From positions 9,925,103 to 9,989,102 of the forward strand of contig JABAKD010000024.1 in assembly GCA_012845835.1 (NCBI GenBank): a DNA stretch of 64,000 bases, written 5' to 3'. The position numbers and the translations under genes are program-made. Shown one piece after another: positions 27,201 through 39,200 of this stretch (position 1 is the stretch's first letter; every line of letters begins with the position of its first letter). The notes beneath the pieces were generated by a model that ran no database searches, was not told where the DNA came from, and saw nothing but the letters and a program-made list of their open reading frames with translations. This DNA is from Undaria pinnatifida. Its lineage: Eukaryota; Sar; Phaeophyceae; Laminariales; Alariaceae.

Positions 27201-30200
27201 AACACAGCCTAATCTTGCCGAAAACAAAAACCCGTGAGCAACAAACTCCACCGCAGGCCTATACAATGATAATGGCACACATCGTGAATTCAGCAGGCCC
27301 CCACCTGTGTTTCAACGGCAACCGTTTGCTGCGTGGTCGCAGAAGTGACATCCGTGCCGTTGGCAGAGCCGGTAACAACCGACCAAGATGAGCAGTTGCC
27401 GTCGTCGCCGGAGTAGTCGGTCACTTCTAGGGCCGGAACGTCACCGATCGTTGTTGCTCCCACGAATGTGATCTGTGATTTACGGTACACGACACAGAGC
27501 AATAAGCAGATCAATCTAAAAATCCAGGCTGATATAAACAGGAAAAAATAAATTCAGGAGCGGTTATACTGCAGTTAGTAGAATGCACCCCTTCTCAAAT
27601 AAGAAATCTAGGCTGAGCTAGCGTTCTGGTTTCGTCTTAGATGTACCGTACTTCATAGAGTGGGACAGAGGGTGAAAATATCATGTCGCGGGTCGTCACT
27701 GTTCTGATTCGCCAGACTACAGTTCTAAAGACTTTTAAAGTCTGCATGTGTACCAGACCGGTGGTCACAACGGCACCATTCTCTCAGTTTCAACCATATA
27801 ATCGGCGTTAAGTGGGGTGTTTGGTCTCGGATGCCAGCGCTTTCTGTGCTCTATGGCCCCAGGCAGTGCTCACGCGTATTATTGGGCAGTAGCGCTGGCA
27901 CTCTACGTTATGGAATGTCTTCCTGGCGTTGCTGCATCAAAGTTAGACCAACATTTGACAGGGCACTCAATGAAAGACTGCATTTTTTCGCTTGCCTAAT
28001 AGCGGGTGCCAAGACCGGGGTCGGTTATTCTCTCACGCGCCACAATTATGTTGTCGTTGGTAACGTTTTTGGATGTGCTGAAATTATACCAAAGTAGTTT
28101 ATGTTCGGACCCAGACTCTTATAGCTTACCCAGTAGCGGTAGCCATAGCCAGATAATTTATACCATCTCGTGCCAAAAGTTTGCTGCTGTTTATAACGCA
28201 CCCCACCACAGTGCAACAACGTACCCTATGTTAAGAATTATTTTTCTGGGGTTTCTTTCGGCGAAATTAGACCACTATTTGCCAGGGAACTCAATGACAG
28301 AACTGTCTCATGTACCTGCCCGCATCCAGATACAAGCCACTGTTGGACGTGCTCAAATCATCCCAGATATATGGCTTACGAGTTGGTCCACACTGGTATC
28401 ACTTACCCAATATCGGTAGCCGTAGCCCGGATCCGTCATTCTCTCGCGCGCCACAAGTACGCTGCTGTTGGTGATGCCCTCCACCGCAGTAGTCAAATCG
28501 TCGTAGCTCGCGTTGAACGCAATGCAGCTGAGGCACGAAACGTGTACAACATTTGTGATTGTCTAAAGGATCAAACGATGGCCATTTGTGTTCCAAAGCG
28601 CGCGTGTTCACGTGCCTTAAAACCAGTCGTACTATCACCCTCACGCCCCATGGTATGTACTCGAACCCCCCAAAAAAATTCTGCGTTACTGCTGAACAAA
28701 ATCGTGCAAATTGGACGTCGTAGTGTCGTCTATAGCAAGACCTGTAATGTATTTGGCGCAGCGCTACCCCTGAGTAAGAGACGGAAATATTTGGGCAGAG
28801 GGAGCGGCCTTAACGTACTGCTCTGAAGTGGCGGAGCAGCGTTTACCAACCACTTAGGGGTATCTGATTTGGGTTGCACTTCAAAGTATTCCGCATGCAT
28901 CGATCATATCACATCGCCCCCAAAACCCCGACAATTGTTAATTGATTACAGTGGGTACCCCGATTAAAAAGCACCCTTTGACAAACCGAAACGGGCGCTC
29001 TATACTACACCCGGCTCTTACTTGTAGTAGCTTTCAATATCGCGGCTTATGCCGATTTGACTGCTCCTGAGTCCCGAGGGCCCTTACTTCGGGTGCTCTT
29101 CAATCGGAGTACCCACTGTGTTAACATGTATCGTCTCCCCGCACCCCGAAAACAATTGGGTACTGTAGTGAAGTATCCCTCCACATGAAATAGTCCAAGT
29201 GTTGAGGACTATTCCACTAGACTGCACGCTCAACGCGAACAAAGTCGAGTACGCACCTCGAGGTGAGCTCCGAGTCGGTGTCGTTGTTGGTTGCCCCAGT
29301 GGTATACCGAAGACGGTACCCCCCACTAGCCAACTCGTTCGTGTCGCCAGAGTAGACGTCCAGTGTTTGGACCTCAGCTCCTAGTGCGAATGTGCAGTTG
29401 CTCGACTAGGATCGAATGGCGTCGTCGGTGTGTTTGTTGTCGGCGAGAGAGGCAAGGCAGACGAAAATTCAGGAAACTTTTATATTGAACATGGACATGT
29501 GAAGAGTTCTTCCTCTCGTACCCATAATTTCGAGGTGCAGAGTCGAATGATAATTACCACTGGGACAATATCCTTGAGTGAGAGTCTCTGGCTGGTTGCA
29601 GCAGACAGGCCTCACCGATTACAGCCTATCTACGAATAAAACCACGACGCAATTATGCAACATTACTTTTATTCAGTAGCAATGACAGCAACAACAGCAG
29701 CTACCACTACAACTACAACTACAGCTACAACTACCACTACAACTACAGCTACAACTACAACTACAACAACGACAATTCATCTCACTTGGCAGCGAAGGCT
29801 GGACCCGTTGTTCCTGATGGCTCGCACATCATACGATCCGGCAGTGGATATCTCCACGGTTTCTTCGCTCGACGCAAAGTCCGCTCGGACATTCCATCCA
29901 ATGCGGTAATGAGTAATGGTGGATCCTAAAATTGGGTCGAAACGCGCAGAGAACGGGTGGGAATGGGAGGCAAATGGGTTGGAAGGCGAGGGAAATGGGC
30001 GGAAAGGGGAAGTGACCCCTAGTTAAGGCTCTGCGTGGGAAGTGGATCGTTGCAGCTTTGGGATGTTCACCGCAACTTGTTAACCCCAAACATAACAATA
30101 CTATCGTGCCAAGCACTCATGCCTTGAAAACATGGTGCTTTAAGGTAGCACGACGTTGCGAAGTTCCATATACAAAACGCGACATCAGCGATGGAAGTCC

Positions 30201-33200
30201 TCGATCTCCTGTACCATCCTGTAATTCCTGGCGGACTCTCTGCGCCATCCATGAAAATAAAATATACCTGATCACACCTCACCCCCACCTTGAAAACTCG
30301 ACGACAATCACGCACGTGGTGTGTTGCGTGTCGACAACAATCCCTGTCTAATGTAGTCCTGCGACGCCAATTGGGCGACACCCCGGCATTTGACCGGTAG
30401 CTACGTCAGGGGCGACACCTTGATTTCTGACACTCCTCACATGGCGAGCTCTATATATACCTGACCTTACAGCCGGCTTTGAGGGACATCGTAAGCTAGG
30501 CCTAAGACACAAAGCCGTGGACTACCTGCGTATCTCACAAATACTTTGGCAAAGTGCACGCCGGGTTCAGAGTGTTGGGTAATTCATCGGTTCGGTTTAT
30601 TCGCCCCGTTAGGCAAAAAGGTTTGGTTTTGGCCAAGAAGTGTTTGGTCCCCCTTCAGTAAGATGCATCATGCAATGCGCTTCTCTCACAATGGTATTGA
30701 ACGACATGTTCGAATAAATAGTCACCTCCGTCGCTAGTCTCAAATAGCTGCGTAGATGCATCCAGGGACGGCCGACTCCAGCTGACGTCCAATCGGTCCG
30801 GCACTTCGCCCGGCGACTCAGGAGTGACAAACGCTGATGTTGAAACTCTGACCGTAACGTTGTTAGGCTTGTAGGGTACCTGGCAAAGGGTTGCACGATA
30901 TTAAACCAAGGGTATTCGTTGGGTGCCGTTAAAAGCGTTCATTGGTGGGTCTGGAAACATTGTACGAAATGATACGTTGGGCGCAGTCAACTATTCTACG
31001 ATCGTAAAACATTGTCACACTAACTCCAGGTCGTTGGTTCCAAAAAATGTGCCTGTGGGGGCAGCTCAAAAAGCGATTCATATTTTGTGTTGAACGCAGG
31101 CATTCGCGCTATCATGCGACCGGCAGCAGTCGCAGAGTCTGTGACCTACCAGGAGATAGTAAAGTGTAAAGTGTGATACATGAGCCCTAGTCCTAAATAC
31201 AAAACCTGTGAAATGGCGGCAATAGAATTGGCCTGATTTTCCCTAGGCTTACCTATGTTAGGTATACAAGGTGTCCCTTCGGAATTGGGTGGACTTGATA
31301 TCCCGTGGGCGTCGCAAGTCGAAAAGAGTGAACACAGGCGTTCCTATGATATGTATGAGCTACTGATGTTGTTGCTGCTGCTGCATGCTTCGTGTACCTG
31401 GTATTGATTGAGGTCCAACTATTTGTGTTCGATCGTTGCGTTGGACGTTATCATGTTGTCGTCGTTCGATCTCCTACTGTACACCAGCCACACACATATA
31501 ACACCGTGACTACCGTCACAAAGGCAAGAACTTAAAACACGGCTGCCGTTGAACTGCTGCTGCTGTGCTGTCGTACACTGAATATGTGGCTGCGAGGCTG
31601 AGCGGCTGGTTTGAAAAAAACAATCCACGGCTCTTCTTGATAGTGTTGTTCGCCTGTGACAACAGCACACATTCAACACATATGCGATACATACAGAAGC
31701 ACACACATACAAACAAACACAGAATCACCATCTGTGGCTGTCACAAAGGAGAGAGCTCACAGCGCGGCTGCTGTCATATCGTGGTTGCGACACGTGCAGA
31801 GCCTGGAGGGAGTAGCACACTAGCAGAGTGAGACAAAACAGGAACGTAATAACAAGTATGCCCTGCGCGAGTCTGCGAAACGAGGCAGGCGGCAGTAAGG
31901 GCCTTGTTCTTCGGGTATTGCCCCGTGAGATTACCTCCCAGGTACGAGGAGCACAACAAGTCGAGAAAAAATAGCTAGGTCCCGATTTCCTAGGTGATGA
32001 ATGGAGGGAGGGCAGTTTTGCAAAACGCGGTGTGTTACGTGTTCAGTGCGAGGTGTACAGCAGAAGTCACAGCGCTAGGTGTAACAGATACATATGATGT
32101 TAGACAGGTGGGCTGCTGCTGTTGCTAGCTGTAAGTGCCTGCGTTATATAGCAAACAGCAGAGAGGGTATATTATTGGACTGATGCTGTACACCGGCCGG
32201 AGAGCGGAGTGAATAACAAATGTGAGAGTGGAAGGAGCTATTGAATAACGGCGAAAACAATCGAGGTTTTCCATGCACCCACTCGGCTTAGCGAGACGGA
32301 AAGCAACTCCTTGACAAAAGAGCCAGCTCCGCGACTTTGAATGAGCATGTGCCACGGAGCTCGACCGAGATCCAGCCATGCGTCGTAATGCACCGACGGA
32401 CCCATTGCTTGCCCGAGCGAGAGCAAAAAACGCAGCCACCAGAGAACATGTCACAATAAAAAAGTGACTATTGTACATAGGCATACCGGATGACAGCCCG
32501 GAATGAGTTTATACCGGGGGGGAGCTTTCAGGACCTTGAATTTAAGCGGCTGACAGCGTGTCCACGGGACTATCGAAGCCGAACTTACTAGAGGTCAAGG
32601 TACTGTCATAATCTTGAAGCAAAACCCCGGGGACAATTAAGGCCGTCCCCGGGGTGGCAGAAAGTTTGATAGCTGTACAAAAAAATCAAGACAATCCCAC
32701 TATCATCGTCGGCTCCCGTAGAGAGAGTAGGAAGTGGTTAGGGAAAACAGACCATCCCGCCCGCCCATCATTGCGACAACGACACCAGTCTTATTTTCAT
32801 TTTGTAGTGTTTACAAGGATTGGGTGGGGCCACCTATCGGCGGCCCCGCCCTCCGAAACAGTTGCGCAAAAAGGATGTGACTGAGAGAAGGGGAAGGTAA
32901 TGGACGGTACCAAGAGGTAGAGGTGCTACATGTATTTGAAACATATGTCATTAAAAATTGTGGGTTTTGTCGGGAGTGGTTTTGCGCGCAGCATTTGTGA
33001 AGGTAGGTGTCGGTGCACTGCATAGAGGAATTGGAAATACGAAACAATCCCCAAATAAGGAGGTTGTGGATAGGCGAGAAATAGACGGGAAAAAAATAGA
33101 AAGAAAACAGCGGTTGAAAAAATAAATAAACCGTGGCTGAAACGTAATATATAAGGAAAGCTCAATTGGCAAAGGTAGTAGCCAGACCTTGGCTGAATCC

Positions 33201-36200
33201 GGAGAAGGATTCGGACGGCATGGCATGCGCCGCGAGCGCTGAAGAATGGGAGACGAATTCCGTTTGTTTATCAAGTGAAAAAATCCTATCGCAACTGCAG
33301 GAAAGAAACACAACGTCCATTAGAGCAATCAGACCAAGTCCATGGCACCAAGGTACGCGAAAAATGCAAACCTACGCCGGAAGGCAGACCATTCATCTCT
33401 TTTAGCAGCAGCAGCGGCGGGGGTAGAGGTGGCCGATGGCCCATCGAGGAAGTGCGGCACAGCAGCAGTAGTGTCTACAGTAGCAGTCGTCTGGCAAGGG
33501 GGAGAGGGCACACACACTGGCTCCGCGAGCTCAAGACCGCAGACAGCTGATTTTTTATTATTTCAAACGTACTCACAGGAGACACCAACAGCGGCGGCAG
33601 CAGCAGCACAGCAGCTACACTTGAAAAAAATATATGATTCTAAAAATGAATGTGAAAAACATCAGCTCTGAGTACGACCGATTGAATGGTTGAAACTCAA
33701 CTTTGCAAACTGCGTGGTACATGGTTATAAAAACAACACAAGAATAGGCGGAAAAGTTTTGGAACATGCACAGAAGAGAGTGAGAGCAGCACCAGCAGCA
33801 GCAACACACAGCAGTAGCAGCAGCAGCGGCGGCGGCGGGCGCAGAGGCGGGCGATAGCCCAGCAAGGAATTGCGGCACAGCAGCTGTAGTGTCTACAGTA
33901 CTGTCTACAGCAGCGGCCATCCGGCAGGAGGAGGAGCACACACAGCACTGGCACAGGCTAGGCGAGGTCATGACCACAGAAAATCGATTTTTTATTTTTA
34001 GAAACAAACGCAGTAGTCGTCAGCATCAGGAGCAGCAGCAGGAGCAGCAGCAGGAGCAGCAGCTGTAGTAGCAGCAGCAGCAGCAGCAGCAGCAGCGGCG
34101 GCGGCGGCACTACCACAGCAGTACAACAGCAGTGGAGCAGTACGTACCGACCAATCCACAACGGCAGCACACAGCAGTACGGCAGGAGCTGGGTGGGATT
34201 TGCACTTTCTTACGATTCTCCAGCTTCCACGGGAGAGCGCGAGCCGTCCCCGGGAGAGGCTTTTCATGCCCCCCGCTCGCGGAGTTGGGACTCGTCGGCC
34301 GTTGTGTCGCCGGGGACACTGAGGGCTGATGTGTGGGGCGGGCGTGGCACGGGCGTGCGGTCGCTAGGGGCCGGGTGGCGAGCGGTAGAGCGTAGAGTTG
34401 TAAGTGTACTGTTTTGAGAGTAGGGCGAATTGCCCCGCTTGCACGGGAGCGTTCGTACATAATATTAGTTAATACAAGGATCGGGCGGCGCCGCCTTCGG
34501 CGGCCCCACCCTCCTCATGATTGTTATTAAAGATGGTGTGAGGAAGAGGAGAGTAAAGAAAGGTGAAAAGTAATGACTCCTACCAAGAGGTTGATGTGCA
34601 ATTTGTGTCGGAGAAGATGATATTTTGGAAGAGAACTATGTCGGCGGTTGCTGACGAAGCGGGCAAACCTCGGAAGGATGGCACGCCGGCAGGAGACGGA
34701 GTCGTCTCTAAAAGTTGAAAAAACATGTATGAAAGAAGGTCAATCATAAAGAAAACCAACACTTTTTTCTGCAAGCGCAAAAACTTTTGCTGCAAGCTAC
34801 AGTGCACGTAAGAAGGAGGTCTCGCTAGGCAACTCCTGTTGACTGACAAAAAAGAAGGTGTCGCTAGGCGACGGAGTGGACGTCGACCCGAACCCTCATG
34901 TCTACGGGTGAGAAACGGTACGGAGCAAGTTGGACGGTCGCCCGCGATACTACTGTAAGGATCAACCTAATACATGGAAGAAGAAGGTGCCGCTAGGCGA
35001 CGGGGTATATTCTACCGCAACCGAGACTCGTGCGGAACAGCGGAAGGCGCTCAGAAGTTGCAACCGGTTTCATATGCGGTACATGACCTAAAATAGAAGC
35101 TGGCGCTAGGCAACTCTTGTCGGCTGCGAAATTGAAGAACCACCCAACATTCTGAAGAAGAAGCTGCCGCTAGTCGACGGGTATACCGCAAAACTGCCAA
35201 ATTAGAAAGGCACCCAATCCTTGGAAGGAGAAGCTGCCGCGAATCGACGGGTACTTATACCGTAACTGAGACTCATACGGTACACGAGTACGATGCAGAA
35301 AACTTTTGCTGCAAACTGCAGTACCCGTGAGAAGGAGGTGTCGCTAGGCAACTCCCGTTGACTGAAAAAGAAGAAGGTGTCGCTAGGCGACGGGTTGGAC
35401 TTCGACCCGACCTCGGTAAGACAAAGACTACGACACGAACTCGGTAAGACAAACATGCAGGCACATATCTACGGGAAAGAGACGGTACGGAGCGACTTGG
35501 ACGGTCGCCCGTCATACTAAGGATCAACCTAATACATGGAAGAAGGTACCGCTAGGCGACGGGGTATAGTCTACCGAAACCGAGACTCGTACGGAACAGC
35601 GAGAGGCACTCAGAAGTTGCAACCGGTTTCATATGCAGTACATAGCCATATTCAATAGAAGCTGGAGCTATAGGCAACTCTTGTCGGCTGCGAAATTGAA
35701 GAACCGCCCAACACTCTGGAGAAGAAGCTGCCGCTAGTCGACGGGTATACCGCAAAACTGCCAAATTAGAAAAGCACACTATAGTCGAAAGGAGAAGCTG
35801 CCGCGAGTCGATGGGTTATTATACCGCACGCAACTGAGACTCATACGGTAATAGGAGTACGGTGGAGAAAACTTTTGCTGCAAACTGCAGTGCCCGTAAG
35901 AAGGAGGTGTCGCTAGGCAATTCCTGTTGACTGGAAAAAAAGAAGGTGTCGCTAGGCGAGGGGTTGGACTTGGACCCGACCTCGGTAAGACAAAGAGTAC
36001 GACACGAACTCGGTAGGACAAAAATGAAGGCACATGTCTACGGGCAAAAAGACAGTACGGAGCCACTTGGACGGTCGCACCCCACCATCACAGCAGTAGT
36101 ACAACAGCAGTACAACAGCAGTGGAGCAGCACGTACCGACCAATCCATAGCGGCCGCGAGTCGACGGGTACTTATACCGTAACTGAGACTCATACGGTAC

Positions 36201-39200
36201 AGGAGTACGATGAAGAAAACTTTTGCTGCAAGCTGCAGTGCCCGTAAGAAGGAGGTGTCGCTAGGCAACTCCTGTTGACTGAAAAAGAAGAAGGTGTCGC
36301 TAGGCGACGGGTTGGACTCGGACCCGAACTCGGTAAGACAAAGAGTACGATTACACAAACTCGGTGAGATAAAAATGCAGGCACATGTCTATCGGAAAGA
36401 GACGGTACGGAGCGAATTGGACGGTCGCACCCCATCATCACAGCAGTACAACAGCAGTACAACAGCAGTGGAGCAGCACGTACAGACCAATCTGTAACGG
36501 CAGCATACAGAGTATCAATACGGCAGTGCAGCGGTACACCTGTGGTCCTGTGGTACGCCAGGAGCTGGGTGGGATTTGCACTTTTTTTACGATTCACCCC
36601 ACCATCACAGCAGTAGTAGTACAACAGCAGTACAACAGCAGTGGAGCAGCACGTACCGACCAATCCATAGCGGCCGCGAGTCGACGGGTACTTATACCGT
36701 AACTGAGACTCATACGGTACAGGAGTACGATGAAGAAAACTTTTGCTGCAAGCTGCAGTGCCCGTAAGAAGGAGGTGTCGCTAGGCAACTCCTGTTGACT
36801 GAAAAAGAAGAAGGTGTCGCTAGGCGACGGGTTGGACTCGGACCCGAACTCGGTAAGACAAAGAGTACGATTACACAAACTCGGTGAGATAAAAATGCAG
36901 GCACATGTCTATCGGAAAGAGACGGTACGGAGCGAATTGGACGGTCGCACCCCATCATCACAGCAGTACAACAGCAGTACAACAGCAGTGGAGCAGCACG
37001 TACAGACCAATCTATAACGGCAGCATACAGAGTATCAATACGGCAGTGCAGCGGTACACCTGTGGTCCTGTGGTACGCCAGGAGCTGGGTGGGATTTGCA
37101 CTTTTTTTACGATTCTCTACCTTTCGGGGAAGATCGCTAGCCGTCCCCGGGAGAGACTTCTCATGCCTCGCGCTCGCGGAGTTGGGACTCGTCGGCGTGC
37201 CTGAACACCGTGCCGTGATGGAAAAACTTTGTAGAGCACGCCCAGCCCTTTCAAGTTCTTTCAACTTGTAAGGGCGCGTAGAGGTGAAGGGTTCCTTTAC
37301 TATACTATTTTCAGAGTAGGCTAAGTTTCGCCGCTTCGCTCTGGTCAGCCGCGTTCTGCTCTCTCGTTAGCCCTCAGCCTAAAACGTCATCCTAGGTACC
37401 CATATTATCGGGGTAACTACTCTCTGCGACGAGGTGCCGCGTTGATTAGCATCGAATCAGCGAGGGGGGTAGTAGCCCTGGGTGAGAGATCCGGCTGCTC
37501 GCGGCAGAGAGGCCTCATTGATCCCAAAGTATATACGAGTTTAAGCGTCGGCGAATGTTACAGCAGATAAAAAACTCAGCCACCAGAGAACAACATATCA
37601 AAATAAAAAATTGAATATCGGATGGCAGCTTCAAATTTATTTATGCGGGGGGGGGTGCTTTCAGTTCCTTTAATTTAAGCGGCTGGTTGCCCCTCGCGCG
37701 AGCGGCTACGCTATCGCTTTGCGACTTTTAAGCTGTTATGATGTACCTGGTAGAAAATACAGTAGTAACATACACAGCCATAGCATTTTTTCTTTTATGT
37801 TGCTCGGAATGAAAATGCGGATATAACACACAATACCCCCCTACCGTTGGTGACAGCGATGCCTGGTATAAGCGGCGTATCGAGCACCCATACGCAGCAT
37901 ACTACCGCAGGAGCTACTGCCATGGTGCTAACACTTGCGTTGCGAGAGTAATGAGCACGTACCTGCTCAATAGTCATGGCGGGAAATGTCGAAGCGTCCG
38001 CGGGAACTCCATAGGTCGCGAACCCCTCAGTAGAGTTGGTCGACGAGTTTTCCCCTCCTGGTCCGTTGTACGCGGAAACGCGCACATAGTACTCTGTGCC
38101 GTTGTCGAGGCCATTAATCTGCGACAATGTGTGCGTATGGTTTCGGGTTAGGGATAGGATTGCGGGTGGAGTTTATCTTCGAACCGGCGGGCAGAATGGC
38201 CTAACATTCGAAGCATTTGGAGGGTATGTTCATATATTTACTGCTTAGCACAGCAACACGCCGGGTTCCTGTATAGCCAGGCGGTTTCACCGGCCCTATA
38301 CCGGCAATAGGCCGTATTAAATCGGCATTATGGAGGGACCCTCGCAGTGCTATTAACAGTATACGGGTACCAGTCGTACCAAGCGATTTCATCGGTAATA
38401 TACCGGCAATAGGCATAAGTCAACCGGCGCTATAAGGCGACGCCCACAGTACTAGCATATCGCGTTCCAGTTGCGCCAAGCTATTTCACCGGTGCTACAC
38501 CGGCGATAGGCACCATTCAACTGTCACTATACCGGAAATGAGCATTATTCAATCAATATGTGGAATATTTAGCCGGCACCATACCGGAAGCGTGCACGAT
38601 TCAACTGGTACTACAGGGAGACCCCCACTGTACCTGATACTGCATGTCCGTCACCACCTCGCTCCATAGAGCAGCGTCGGAGTGCGAAACCTCGCCTCCG
38701 GCTTGAGAGCGCCCGAAATCAGTTTCTTTGTCCCATTGCACTAAGTACTTGCTCACGCCAGATCTGATACATGGCAGTGAAATTTGATGTCGATTCCGCA
38801 CGGCGTGGAATGATAGATCGTCATATGGGGGGCTCGGCTGGCCGAGACTGCCGTGTATGAAGTCAGTAGGGTTAGCCGGAGAGCTCGATCGTACGTGTCA
38901 CGAATCGCGTTGTGTGGTTCAGGCAGTGTCAATGAAAGTAGGTATGAGGCCTCGCTGATGTGAGAAGTCGCCAAAATTGTTTACATGTCCCACTGCACTA
39001 CCAGGTATGTACACATGTATGCCAATTCAGCGGGCAGCTCAATCCTATGTACCAGGAATCGTGTTGTGTGGATCAGGCATTGTCAATGCACTACCAGTGT
39101 GAGTCCTCGCTGACGTTAAGGGTTACAAAATGTTGCCGCAACGGACGTGGCCGCTCGACATGGCATGTTTCAAGTTTTGCTCATATAAAAAATACAAGGC

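Larger units (their letters stand above)
30880..37962. other. 7.1 kb intron between exons 25 and 26, repeat cluster
   Basis: It is the largest gap in the exon chain. It holds the 31.3-31.8 kb and 32.4-33.0 kb repeats, CAG tracts at 33.4-34.1 kb, hairpin-bearing tandem repeats at 34.8-37.1 kb and one structured element. All open frames in it are low-complexity readings of repeats. Confidence 0.7.

Noticed and set aside
27817-28826. Overlapping plus-strand open frames at 27.8-28.8 kb
   Set aside because: They run antisense over exon 28 and its two decayed copies and contain no recognisable domain.
33385-34460. Long open frames over CAG and CGG runs on both strands
   Set aside because: They are poly-Ala, poly-Ser, poly-Gln or poly-Leu readings of microsatellites, not genes.
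36079-37117. CRISPR-like array or LTR pair in the 34.8-37.1 kb repeats
   Set aside because: Units are about 520-555 bp, contiguous, without unique spacers, and no gag/pol frame lies between them.
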